From Deltaproteobacteria bacterium (lineage in GTDB: Bacteria; Desulfobacterota; Desulfobacteria; Desulfobacterales; G020354645), in the NCBI GenBank assembly GCA_020354645.1, contig CP070652.1, forward strand, positions 1,228,663 through 1,264,570: DNA of 35,908 nucleotides. Direction: 5' to 3'. This document shows positions 16,475-25,137 of this stretch, in pieces. Position 1 is the stretch's first letter. The number at the start of each line of letters is the position of its first letter. A program made the position numbers and the translations under genes. The notes beneath the pieces are model-generated. The model was not told the origin of the DNA. It saw only the letters and a program-made list of their open reading frames with translations, and did no database searches.

Positions 16475-17551
16475 ATGAAAAAGTTGATCACAGTTCTCAT
16501 GGCAGTTGCATTCGTCTGCACCATTTTGGGATCCGTGGCCTGGGCTGACGCTTTTCCGCGCTCATGGCTGTGGGATACCAACGCCCTTAAAATGGTTGAC
16601 ACCTCAAAATACAAGAAGAAACCACCTTATGTGATCGGGTTCAGCAATGCTTCGGTTTCCAATTCCTGGCGTGTCTATTTTGATCTGCAAGTCAAGGCCG
16701 AGGCGGATAATCAAAAGGATGTAATCAAAAAGTTTTACGTCACCGATGCCAACGACAAACCCGACAAGCAGATCGCCGATGTTGAAGACCTTGTGGCTAA
16801 GGGAATCGATCTATTGATCATCAGTGCCGCGACCATGGCCGCCCTGGACCCGATTGTCACGCGGGTTATGAAAGAGGGGATTCCGGTGGTATGCGTAGAT
16901 CGGAGAGTGAAAAGCGATAACTTTGTCTCGTTCGTCACCTCCAGTAATTACACCCAGGGGCGGATGCAGATGCTGTGGCTGTGTGAGGTGCTGAAAGGCA
17001 AGGGTAACATCGTGATGTTGGGTGGTTTTGCAGGCGCGGGCCCCGCCGAAGAGAGAATTGACGGAGCCAAGGAAATTCTCGCGCAGTTCCCTGGCATCAA
17101 ACTTCTTGATCTGCAATATGCCAACTGGTCGCCGGCGGAAGGAAAGAAGATTATGGCGGCCTTGATCCAGTCTTACGGCAAAAAGATCGACGGGGTCTGG
17201 GGTGACGGCCTTCAAGTCAGCGGAGCCATGGAAGCCATGAATGAAGCTGGCATCAAGGTGCCCGTCACCGGCGATCATCTCAATGCATTTATCGTAAGAG
17301 CGCAAGAAATGGGTTTTCCAGCCATGAGCATTGACTTCCCCGTATCCATGGGAGCCGATTCTGTTCTGACGGCCTTAAAGATTCTCAACGGAACCCCCGT
17401 GCCCTTTATCGTCGATGTTCCCCGTACGATTATTACCACCGTAGATACTGAGAACGTAAAAAGCGATATGCCTTGGAGCGATATGGCCCATAAAGACTGG
17501 CCCGATGACTCCTGGAACAATACGCTTCCGCCAAAGTGGCTGCCCAAGTGA
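16475..17551 (+). CDS. Ribose-type sugar ABC transporter periplasmic binding protein
   Basis: Start ATG 16475 lies behind AGAGGAGG and gives a typical signal peptide (MKKLITVLMAVAFV, cleavage likely after AWA), so the longer open frame from 16385 is not used. The 358-residue product has the RbsB/XylF fold signatures: YVIGFSNASVSNSWRVYF, DVEDLVAKGIDLLIISA, GIPVVCVDRRV, GNIVMLGGFAGAGPAEERI and DGVWGDGLQVSGAMEA. It captures a monosaccharide or related compound and delivers it to the two permeases. Ligand-specific residues cannot be read with confidence; the Trp in NSWR and DRR are positions where relatives touch sugar. A hairpin directly after the stop probably boosts or stabilises this part of the mRNA. 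Confidence 0.92.
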   Translation: MKKLITVLMAVAFVCTILGSVAWADAFPRSWLWDTNALKMVDTSKYKKKPPYVIGFSNASVSNSWRVYFDLQVKAEADNQKDVIKKFYVTDANDKPDKQIADVEDLVAKGIDLLIISAATMAALDPIVTRVMKEGIPVVCVDRRVKSDNFVSFVTSSNYTQGRMQMLWLCEVLKGKGNIVMLGGFAGAGPAEERIDGAKEILAQFPGIKLLDLQYANWSPAEGKKIMAALIQSYGKKIDGVWGDGLQVSGAMEAMNEAGIKVPVTGDHLNAFIVRAQEMGFPAMSIDFPVSMGADSVLTALKILNGTPVPFIVDVPRTIITTVDTENVKSDMPWSDMAHKDWPDDSWNNTLPPKWLPK

Positions 17552-17560
17552 TACACATCA

Positions 17561-17586
17561 GGGAAGGACTTATTAGGGTCCTTCCC
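17561..17586 (+). terminator. Hairpin after the binding-protein gene (partial terminator or mRNA stabiliser)
   Basis: A perfect 9-bp stem, GGGAAGGAC with GTCCTTCCC, and an 8-nt loop begins ten bases after the stop. No T-run follows, so it is more likely a processing or stability element, or a weak read-through terminator, as is common after periplasmic binding-protein genes. The 243 nt that follow up to 17829 show no gene. Confidence 0.6.
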
Positions 17587-17829
17587 TTCGCGGGCCTTGG
17601 CGGCCGCGGCTTACATGTGCATGAAGGTAAAACGCGCTTCCTATGTTAAGCGGCTGGATCAGCAAAATTTATGCTACCGAACGACGATAGACGAAGCGAG
17701 CATCGTAACCGAAAAAGCATATACCGACGAGCGTACACCTCCGGGGTGCAAACATCACTCGGTCCTCTATGTCGTGATTCTTTCCTCACTTGCAATTGAG
17801 GTGAGAGGTCTAAACAGAAAAGGGAGAAG

Positions 17830-19359
17830 ATGGTCGAAAATATTGTGGAAATGCAAAAAATATCCAAGGCATTTCCTGGCGTCTTGGCACTCGACAAAGT
17901 TGATTTTAATTGTATAGCCGGGGAGGTCCACGCCGTGATAGGCGAAAACGGGGCCGGGAAATCGACCTTAATGAAAGTTTTGGCCGGCGTATACCGACCC
18001 GATGGGGGCAAGATTCTGGTGAGGGGCAAAAAAATCGTTTTTGCCTCCCCAAAGGATGCGCAGAATTACGGGATCAGCATTATCTATCAGGAATTCAATC
18101 TGATTCCCGAGCTTTCCGTCGCCAAGAACATATTTTTGGGACGCGAGCCGAAGAATAAATGGCGCCTTATCGATACACCCTTGCTGAATCAACACTCAAA
18201 AGCACTATTATCCGATCTGGACGCCGACATCGATATTCAGACCAAGGTTAAGGATCTTGGTGTGGCCCAACAACAAATGGTTGAGATTGCCAAGGCGCTT
18301 TCCTTGAATGCCGATATTTTGGTAATGGACGAACCGTCGGCCGTTGTGTCTGGGCGGGAACTGGATTCGCTGTTTCGTATTATCCGATCACTGAAGCAAA
18401 GTGGGAAGACGATCATATACATATCGCATCGCATCGACGAGATCTTTCAAATCGCGGATCGTACCACAGTTTTAAAAGATGGCCAGCTAGTGGGGACGGT
18501 TAATACACAGGACATTGATAAGCCCCGGGTCGTTAACATGATGGTCGGCCGCAGCATGACCGAAACCTTTCCCGCCCGGCAGCAGGGGGAGAAGAAAGAG
18601 ATTCTCGCCTTGCAGAATGTTTGCCGAGGGAATCTTATCAAGAATGTCTCATTTAAGGTATACAGCGGGGAGATTCTGGGATTGGCCGGTCTCGTCGGCT
18701 CCGGCCGTTCCGAAGTCGCCCGGATCATTTTCGGCGCAGGCGACATGGACGGCGGCCGAGTTCTCTTGAACGGCGAAGCGATTAAAAAAGCGGCTCCCAA
18801 ATCCTCCATTTCCTGCGGCATTGGGTTTGTGACCGAGAATCGCAGCAAGGACGGTCTTGTTCACAGTCTGTCGCTGCGTAAGAATTTGACCCTACCCATT
18901 TTGGATCGAATCAAAAAATGGTGCTTTATCAAAGAAGCCCAGGAGCGACTCTTTTGCACAAACTGTGTCAAAGAGCACGGCATCATTTCGGCCGGTATCG
19001 AACAGGAGATCCAGTATCTCAGCGGGGGCAATCAGCAGAAGGTCATTTTAGCAAAGTGGATAAGTATTAACCCAACACTCCTTATTTTGGACGAACCGAC
19101 CCGTGGTATCGATGTGGGCGCAAAAGCCGAGATTTATCAACTGATGCGACGTCTAGCCAAAGAGGGCACGGCCATCCTCATGATCTCCTCGGAGCTCCCG
19201 GAGATTATCGGCATGAGTGACCGCATTTTAGTAATGCGAGACGGCCATATCATGGGGGAACTTTCGCCTTCCGCCGCAACCGAGGAAAGCATTTTGATGA
19301 TGGCCACCGGCCAAAACAGCGATTTAAACCAAGCGAAGGAGAAACCCCTTGCGTCTTAG
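17830..19359 (+). CDS. Ribose-type sugar ABC transporter ATPase with two nucleotide-binding domains
   Basis: A 509-residue tandem ATPase like RbsA/XylG/MglA. Domain 1 has Walker A GENGAGKSTLM, Walker B ILVMDEPSA and switch YISHRIDE; its signature motif reads LGVAQQQ rather than the usual LSxxQ. Domain 2 has a degenerate Walker A GLVGSGRSE, a full signature LSGGNQQK, and Walker B LLILDEPTRGIDVGA. One normal and one atypical ATP site is the usual asymmetry of this class. The gene ends 11 nt inside the second permease. The start at ATG 17830 follows AAGGGAGAAG. It powers import through the permease pair. Confidence 0.95.
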   Translation: MVENIVEMQKISKAFPGVLALDKVDFNCIAGEVHAVIGENGAGKSTLMKVLAGVYRPDGGKILVRGKKIVFASPKDAQNYGISIIYQEFNLIPELSVAKNIFLGREPKNKWRLIDTPLLNQHSKALLSDLDADIDIQTKVKDLGVAQQQMVEIAKALSLNADILVMDEPSAVVSGRELDSLFRIIRSLKQSGKTIIYISHRIDEIFQIADRTTVLKDGQLVGTVNTQDIDKPRVVNMMVGRSMTETFPARQQGEKKEILALQNVCRGNLIKNVSFKVYSGEILGLAGLVGSGRSEVARIIFGAGDMDGGRVLLNGEAIKKAAPKSSISCGIGFVTENRSKDGLVHSLSLRKNLTLPILDRIKKWCFIKEAQERLFCTNCVKEHGIISAGIEQEIQYLSGGNQQKVILAKWISINPTLLILDEPTRGIDVGAKAEIYQLMRRLAKEGTAILMISSELPEIIGMSDRILVMRDGHIMGELSPSAATEESILMMATGQNSDLNQAKEKPLAS

Positions 19360-20284
19360 TTTCTTAAAACAGGATCGGACCACATTGATCGTTTACCTTG
19401 TCCTGATTGGATTGGTGGTGGCCACGAGCCTGTTATCCGACATATTTCTGACATCTCGCAATATTCAAAATCTTCTGCGACAGGTGGTGCCCATCGGTTT
19501 GGTGAGTGTTGGACAGACACTGGCCATATTAACGGCCGGAATCGACTTGTCCATTGGATCGGTGGTAAGTATGGCATCGTGCCTTACCACCGGAATGATC
19601 TTAGGCCGGGAAGCACTTATTTTTCCGGTACTTACGCTGGTGATTGTATTGGCACTTCTGGTCGGTTTTTGTAACGGTTTCATAATCACGCGCACCGGGG
19701 TGCATCCCCTGATTGTTTCTTTAGGAATGATGTCGGTGGTTCAGGGGAGCTTGCTCCTCTATACCAAATCACCCGCCGGTTCGGTGCCGCCCAGTTTCGA
19801 TTTTTTAGCCTGGGGCAAGGTGTGGATGATTCCGTTTCCAATTTTGCTCTTTGCCGTCGTGGCTATAGCAGGAATCTTCATTCTCAGACGAACAACTTTC
19901 GGCCGTTATGTCTATGCTACCGGTGGAAACGAAGAAGTCGCCCGCCTCTCCGGAATCAAAACCGCCAGAGTCAAGATTATAACCTACATGATCTGCAGTT
20001 TCACGGCGGCGCTTGCGGGCATATTCCTGGCCAGCCGTATGGGCATGGGGGATCCTCTGGTGGGTGAACGTTATATGCTTGATTCGATCTTGCCCGTTTT
20101 GATCGGCGGTACGAGCCTTACCGGCGGTAAAGGCGGCATCGGTCCCACCATTGCGGGGGTCTTCATTTTCACCATCCTCAGCAATGCCTTAAATCTGCTG
20201 GATGTGTCGGCCTATTGGCAATGGATCGTTAAAGGGCTGATCATTATCGTGGCGGTGGCGTTTTATATACAGAAAAAGCAATAA
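19349..20284 (+). CDS. Ribose-type sugar ABC transporter permease (second permease)
   Basis: The start is TTG 19349, chosen because AAGGAGA lies nine bases upstream and the family N-terminus (MRLSFLKQDRTTLIVYLV) begins here; it overlaps the ATPase gene by 11 nt, so translation is coupled. The 311-residue membrane protein repeats the RbsC pattern: VGQTLAILTAGIDLSIGSV, GFCNGFIITRTGVHPLIVSL, GRYVYATGGNEEVARLSG and LIGGTSLTGGKGGIGPT. It is clearly a different sequence from the first permease, so the channel is probably a heterodimer as in LsrCD-type importers. It is followed after 18 nt by the isomerase-like gene. Confidence 0.93.
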   Translation: MRLSFLKQDRTTLIVYLVLIGLVVATSLLSDIFLTSRNIQNLLRQVVPIGLVSVGQTLAILTAGIDLSIGSVVSMASCLTTGMILGREALIFPVLTLVIVLALLVGFCNGFIITRTGVHPLIVSLGMMSVVQGSLLLYTKSPAGSVPPSFDFLAWGKVWMIPFPILLFAVVAIAGIFILRRTTFGRYVYATGGNEEVARLSGIKTARVKIITYMICSFTAALAGIFLASRMGMGDPLVGERYMLDSILPVLIGGTSLTGGKGGIGPTIAGVFIFTILSNALNLLDVSAYWQWIVKGLIIIVAVAFYIQKKQ

Positions 20285-20302
20285 ATCGGTACGGAGAATA
20301 TC

Positions 20303-21619
20303 ATGAAAGCACGCCTCGTTCCGGTCTGTTTTAAGTCCGGTCAAGATGATGAGTTCCACCAGCAATTAACCACCCTAAAAGCCCTGCTGACTGAAGAAGC
20401 CGAGATTCTGGAACCGGTGGCCCTGGGTTCGGCTTTGCCCGAGGCGGAGGCGGTGCTGTTCCCACAACTGCTGGGAGACGCCTTCAAACAGATTGATGAC
20501 TTAAAAAAAATCGATCTCCCTTTGCTGGTCGTCACCTCTGAATTCGGCACGGTGGCCATGTGGGATTGGGAAATCGTCTCTTTTTTAAAAGCGGTCGGCC
20601 TTAAAACGCTGGCACCCTATGATCTTAAAATAACGCAAACTATCTGTAAGTGCCTGGGGGTCAAAAGGGAAATGCCCCACACACGTTTTCTGGTCTTCCA
20701 GGACAATCCTGGTGAAGGCTTTCAGGCCAGCATCTTTAAGCGTTTTTACTGGTGGGAGGACCAATGTACCCAGGCCATTGAAGATAAATTCGGTATCCGT
20801 ATTGAAAAGAAAAGCTTCAAGGAATTGGGTGAAACGGCCAAACAGATTCCCGATGAGGAGGCTCGGGAGGTCTTAAAAAAGTGGAATTTAATAACTACGG
20901 GCGTGACTCCGAGGGCGCTGAACAGTGCCGTTAAAGTCTATCTGGCGGTAAAACAGGAGCTCGCCCGAGATGACGGCATCAGCGGTGTTGGGATAAACTG
21001 TCTGAACGAATCCCATTTTTCAGATACGACGCCCTGCCTGGCTTGGAATATGCTCTTTGAAGAACAGGGGATTTTGTGGGCTTGCGAGGCCGACACCATG
21101 TCGCTGACCATAAAGTATATCCTGCACAAGTCGCTCAATGTGCCGATTATGATGAGCAACATATACCCTTTCCTGGTGGGCCGCGCCGCGCTGAAGCATG
21201 AAAAAATAGATAGATTTCCGGATGTGGAAAAACCCGAAAATCATCTGCTGGTGGTCCATTGCGGGTACCTGGGGGTGGTACCGCAGTCTTTTGCCACCCA
21301 ATGGCGGCTTAGGCCCAAGGTGCTTGAAATCGTTGATGAGAACGCCACCGCCATAGACGCGCGTCTGCCCCTTGGCGACCTTACCCTGGCCAAATTAGAC
21401 CTTACCTTCAATAAACTCATGCTGGTAGAGGGCTACCTGGAAGATTACGCCCAGTATCCCCAATCTGATTGTCGCAACGGGGCGGTGATTCGGATTCAAG
21501 ACGGTCACAAACTTATGCATTCATTCTATTCACACCATTACTGTTTAATCCCGGGCCATTGGGGCAAGGAGATCGCCAGCCTGGCATCGATATTTGACCT
21601 TAAAATCGAACAATTTTAA
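20303..21619 (+). CDS. L-fucose isomerase-like sugar isomerase family protein
   Basis: A 438-residue cytoplasmic protein after ACGGAGAATATC. Its C-terminal half (about 200-420) resembles the L-fucose/L-arabinose isomerase fold: GVGINCLNESHF, LFEEQGILWACEADTMSLT (E262 a likely metal ligand), IMMSNIYPFLVG, VVHCGYLG and the closing GHKLMHSFYSHHYC with a His pair. The length is shorter than classical fucose isomerase (about 590). These enzymes interconvert aldose and ketose with Mn or a similar metal. It lies between the importer and aldose 1-epimerase, fitting an early step after uptake. The exact sugar is unknown. A 60-residue duplicate fragment survives at 5351-5572. Isomerase class is fairly sure, substrate not. 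Confidence 0.75.
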   Translation: MKARLVPVCFKSGQDDEFHQQLTTLKALLTEEAEILEPVALGSALPEAEAVLFPQLLGDAFKQIDDLKKIDLPLLVVTSEFGTVAMWDWEIVSFLKAVGLKTLAPYDLKITQTICKCLGVKREMPHTRFLVFQDNPGEGFQASIFKRFYWWEDQCTQAIEDKFGIRIEKKSFKELGETAKQIPDEEAREVLKKWNLITTGVTPRALNSAVKVYLAVKQELARDDGISGVGINCLNESHFSDTTPCLAWNMLFEEQGILWACEADTMSLTIKYILHKSLNVPIMMSNIYPFLVGRAALKHEKIDRFPDVEKPENHLLVVHCGYLGVVPQSFATQWRLRPKVLEIVDENATAIDARLPLGDLTLAKLDLTFNKLMLVEGYLEDYAQYPQSDCRNGAVIRIQDGHKLMHSFYSHHYCLIPGHWGKEIASLASIFDLKIEQF

Positions 21620-21728
21620 CCGACACCCGTAAAATTGAAGAAGTCCTCAAAATCAACATCTTCTGTCTTTATATGAAAAAGGGGTGGATTGTGCCTTTTG
21701 GGGTTTTAACCGGGTATCAGGGAAGAAA

Positions 21729-22775
21729 GTGAATTTTAAAAGAGAACATTTTGGCACATTGCCGGACGGTAGGCGTTTGGAAAAAATTACAGTTGAAAAT
21801 GCCAATGGATACGCCTTTAGTGTCATCCCATTTGGAGCAGCTTTGACGTCATTTCGAATGCCCGATGCCAAAGGCCGGATTGAGAATATTGCCCTCGGAT
21901 TTGATACTCTAGAAGCCTATTTGAACGATCCCCATTACCTGGGAGCCACTGTGGGTCGCTATGCCAATCGAATTGCAAACGGGAAATTTACAATAAACGG
22001 CCGGGAATATACCCTGCCAAAAAACGATGGAGCCCACCACCTGCATGGCGGAGTTAAGGGACTCAGTAAGGTCGTTTGGGCAGCTGAGTTGTTTGAGGCC
22101 CGCGACAGTGGCGGCGTGACGTTTTCATATATCTCACCGGATGGCGAAGAAAACTACCCCGGTAATCTGATTGTCACTGCTACTTATCTGCTCAACATGA
22201 AAAATGAATTTTTTTCTAAGTATGCTGCCGAAACAGATAAAGAAACACCGGTCAATCTCACAAATCATACTTATTGGAACTTAGAGGGTGCAGGGAAGGG
22301 ATCCATACTCGACCACTTGCTGACCTTAAACTGCTCCTGCTATCTCCCGGTGACCGATGCCCTGATTCCAACCGGAGAACTCCTGTCGGTCGAAGGCACA
22401 CCGATGGATTTTAGACAGGAAAAGCGAGTGGGGGAGGACATTCAATTTACGGACGGGGGATATGACCACTGTTTTGTCATCAATGAATCTTCGGTGTTTG
22501 ATGAAGAAACGCTTCGGTTTGCCGCACGGATCTTAGACCCCATAAGCGGCAGAAGCATGACTGTTTTTACCGATTTGCCGGGCGTGCAGCTCTATACTGG
22601 TAATTTTCTGGACAATGTCCAGGGGATGCAAAAATCGGTGTACTCAAAACACAGCGCCCTATGTCTCGAGACGGAGCATTTCCCGGACGCGGTAAACCAT
22701 GCGCATTTTCCAAACCCTTTTTTAAAACCCGGGAAACGGTACGAAAGCGTTACCATGCATCGGTTTTGCGTCTGA
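21729..22775 (+). CDS. galM: Aldose 1-epimerase (mutarotase)
   Basis: GTG 21729 behind AGGGAAGAAA gives the family N-terminus VNFKREHFGTLPDGRRLE; a GTG 15 codons upstream is possible but adds residues without family match. About 348 residues, normal for GalM. Motifs include VIPFGAALTSFRMPD, GRYANRIANGKF, the catalytic His in NDGAHHLHGG, NLTNHTYWNLEG, the GGYDHCFV stretch and the catalytic Glu in CLETEHFPDA. It interconverts alpha and beta anomers of aldoses so that a dehydrogenase, isomerase or kinase receives the right form. Its place between the isomerase-like gene and the TIM-barrel/dehydrogenase pair implies that the imported compound or a product is a free aldose. Confidence 0.93.
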   Translation: MNFKREHFGTLPDGRRLEKITVENANGYAFSVIPFGAALTSFRMPDAKGRIENIALGFDTLEAYLNDPHYLGATVGRYANRIANGKFTINGREYTLPKNDGAHHLHGGVKGLSKVVWAAELFEARDSGGVTFSYISPDGEENYPGNLIVTATYLLNMKNEFFSKYAAETDKETPVNLTNHTYWNLEGAGKGSILDHLLTLNCSCYLPVTDALIPTGELLSVEGTPMDFRQEKRVGEDIQFTDGGYDHCFVINESSVFDEETLRFAARILDPISGRSMTVFTDLPGVQLYTGNFLDNVQGMQKSVYSKHSALCLETEHFPDAVNHAHFPNPFLKPGKRYESVTMHRFCV

Positions 22776-22853
22776 TTCTGTGCGGCATCGGTTCAATTGC
22801 GGTCTTAAATACGACAACAGCATATCCGCGGTAGAATCAGATAATCAATAACC

Positions 22854-22884
22854 CCCCGGTTGAGCATTTTTTAGCTCAACGGGG
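22854..22884 (+). terminator. Hairpin between aldose 1-epimerase and the TIM-barrel gene
   Basis: The stem CCCC-G-GTTGAGC pairs with GCTCAACGGGG (7 bp plus 4 bp across one bulged G) with an 8-nt A/T-rich loop. No T-run follows. It could be a weak terminator for the upstream part of the operon or a stability element in the leader of the gene at 22914, whose GGGAGG site begins about 15 nt downstream. Confidence 0.55.
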
Positions 22885-22913
22885 ATATCAATATCATTAG
22901 GGAGGTAAACGCT

Positions 22914-23774
22914 ATGAAGGTCGGTATCGACAGTTACTGTTATCACAGATTTTTTGGGGAAGTCTACCCTGAACAGGAAAAACCATCCAAGGAGATGACA
23001 CTCGAGGATTTTATCAGGCGGGCAAAAGAGCTGGCGGTCGATGGGGTCTCTCTGGAATCCTGTTTCATACCCCGTTTTGACAAGTCATATCTCAGCGAAA
23101 TCAAGGGAATGCTTGATGAATCAAACCTGGATCGGGTTTTTGCCTGGGGGCATCCGGATGGGCTGGAGGGCGGCAAAAACGAAAAGGCCTTTGATGAAAT
23201 GATGGCAAGCATCGAACATGCCCATGATATCGGTGCCAATGTCATGCGGGTGGTTGGCAGCAGCCTGATGTTTCGATTTGAACCCCATGGGCCTCAGATC
23301 GAAAAATTGTCACAAATGTTTTCAGAGGCAGTCAAAGAGGCGCAGAAGTACGGTATAAAACTGGCAGATGAAAATCACATCGACTTTGACTCGGATGAAA
23401 TGCTCACCCTTATTAACAATGTTAACTCGCCCTATTTTGGTATTAATTTCGATACGGGTAATTTTATGCGTGTTCTGGATGATCCGGTTCAAGGGATGGA
23501 AAAACTGGCTAAACACGTCTACGCCACTCACATTAAAGATTTGAAACCCCAAAAAGGCGCGGCTGTCAATGACTGGTATTTCTTCTCCAGTACACCCATC
23601 GGTGACGGATTCGTGGACAACCAGAAGCTGGCCCAAATTCTGAAAGACAACGGTTATGAGGGGTTTTTGGCGGTAGAGATCGATTTTCTTCATCCGGATT
23701 ACAACAACGACGAGGACCAGGCAGTTGAACAGAGCGTTAAGGCCTTAAAAAATATCGTTAGCAATCTCATATAG
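22914..23774 (+). CDS. Sugar phosphate isomerase/epimerase-like TIM-barrel protein (second Gfo-paired copy)
   Basis: A 286-residue protein after GGGAGGTAAACGCT. The metal site of the xylose-isomerase-like barrel is complete: Glu in ADENHIDFD, Asp in GINFDTGNFM, His in YATHIKDLKP and Glu in LAVEIDFLHP. It starts MKVGIDSYCYHRFFGEVYP, a form seen in small barrels that serve cyclitol or keto-sugar metabolism. It lies 122 nt ahead of the Gfo/Idh/MocA gene at 23897, repeating the pair found in the minus-strand operon, but its sequence is well separated from the barrel at 11608, so the two may act on different intermediates. Reaction unknown. Confidence 0.87.
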   Translation: MKVGIDSYCYHRFFGEVYPEQEKPSKEMTLEDFIRRAKELAVDGVSLESCFIPRFDKSYLSEIKGMLDESNLDRVFAWGHPDGLEGGKNEKAFDEMMASIEHAHDIGANVMRVVGSSLMFRFEPHGPQIEKLSQMFSEAVKEAQKYGIKLADENHIDFDSDEMLTLINNVNSPYFGINFDTGNFMRVLDDPVQGMEKLAKHVYATHIKDLKPQKGAAVNDWYFFSSTPIGDGFVDNQKLAQILKDNGYEGFLAVEIDFLHPDYNNDEDQAVEQSVKALKNIVSNLI

Positions 23775-23896
23775 GCATCCTACGTAATTTTCGTGTCATT
23801 ATTTATTGGCGTGATATTTACTACGGGTTAATTGGTCTTAAGAAAAGCTGCAGACGCCTCGATAAAGCGAATTGACGCAGCAGGGAGGGTGGACTC

Positions 23897-25054
23897 ATGA
23901 ATAAGTTAAATATAGGTATCATAGGCTACAAATTTATGGGCAAGGCACACAGCAATGCGTGGAAACAGGCTCCTCATTTCTTCGATGTGGATGTTGAGCC
24001 GGTCCTTAAGGTGGCTTGTGGACGACATGCTGGGCCTTTACAAGAATTTGCAGACCGCTGGGGTTGGGAAGAGATCGAGACCGATTGGCAAAACGTTGTC
24101 AAAAGAGATGATATCGACATCATTGATATCGGAGTGCCGACCCATCTCCATCATGATATCGCCGTGGCTGCGGCAAAAGCGGGCAAACACATCTTTTGTG
24201 AAAAACCCATGGCCCTGTCTTATGAGCAGGCCAAGGAGATGTACGAGGCTGCAGAAGAGAATGGAATAAATCACTACTTGAACCACAACTACAGGCGGTG
24301 CCCTGCCGTTCAGCTTGCCAAAAAACTTATCGATGACGGCAAAATCGGTCGGATCTTTCACTGGCGGGGAGCCTATCTACAGTCCTGGATTGTCGATCCC
24401 AATTTCCCGCTTACATGGCATCTTCAAAAAGAGACAGCCGGTTCAGGTCCCCATGGAGATCTTAATTCCCACAGCATCGATCTGGCGCGGTTTCTGGTCG
24501 GGGATATCAAGCGTGTCTCCTGTATAACCGCCAACTTCATCCAGGAAAGACCGCTACCCGATGAAGAAGCAGCCGGTACCTTTAAAGGCGCTACCAAAGG
24601 GGGTGATACGGGGAGAGTCAGCGTCGAGGATGCGGCGTTTATGCTGGCGGAGTTTGAAAATGGTGCACTGGGTTCTTTTGAAGCCACACGGTTTGCGCCG
24701 GGGAGGAAAAATTATAATTATTTTGAAATCTATGGGAGCAAGGGCAGTCTCATCTTCGATCTCGAAAGAATGAATGAACTCCAATTTTTTTCCAATGAGG
24801 ATCCCGATGATTCCCAGGGGTTCAGGACCATCCTGGCGACCGAACCGTCACATGCTTATGTTGAGGGCTGGTGGCCGCCTGGGCACATCATCGGATATGA
24901 ACACGAATTCGTCCACGCTGTGGTGGATTTTCTGGATGCGATCGTAAATAAAAAAATAATCGAACCCAATTTTTATGATGGCATGAAGGAAATGCAAGTT
25001 TTGGAAGCTGGGCTTAAATCTGCAGCAGATGGGAAAAATGTGGTATTGAGTTAG
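23897..25054 (+). CDS. Gfo/Idh/MocA-family NAD(P)-dependent sugar dehydrogenase (copy 2)
   Basis: A 385-residue protein with GGGAGG before ATG 23897. It has the nucleotide-binding start IGIIGYKFMGKAHSNAWK, the sugar-site lysine in CEKPMALS, and the catalytic stretch GDLNSHSIDLARF. It closely follows copy 1 (12604) along its length, including YLQSW/FLQDW, DPNFPLTW, SVEDAAF, GALGSFEATRFAPGRK and WWPPGHIIGYEHEF. The duplication with conserved architecture but separate operon position suggests two dehydrogenases for two epimeric or linkage-different substrates, or the forward and return oxidation steps of a redox-neutral route. Confidence 0.92.
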   Translation: MNKLNIGIIGYKFMGKAHSNAWKQAPHFFDVDVEPVLKVACGRHAGPLQEFADRWGWEEIETDWQNVVKRDDIDIIDIGVPTHLHHDIAVAAAKAGKHIFCEKPMALSYEQAKEMYEAAEENGINHYLNHNYRRCPAVQLAKKLIDDGKIGRIFHWRGAYLQSWIVDPNFPLTWHLQKETAGSGPHGDLNSHSIDLARFLVGDIKRVSCITANFIQERPLPDEEAAGTFKGATKGGDTGRVSVEDAAFMLAEFENGALGSFEATRFAPGRKNYNYFEIYGSKGSLIFDLERMNELQFFSNEDPDDSQGFRTILATEPSHAYVEGWWPPGHIIGYEHEFVHAVVDFLDAIVNKKIIEPNFYDGMKEMQVLEAGLKSAADGKNVVLS

Positions 25055-25137
25055 CCCGAACGGTTTTGATCAAGCCGAGCACCGGTCAAACGATGCAAGT
25101 CAATAAAAAGAGTAGACCGGTAGGAGATGAAAAAAAT

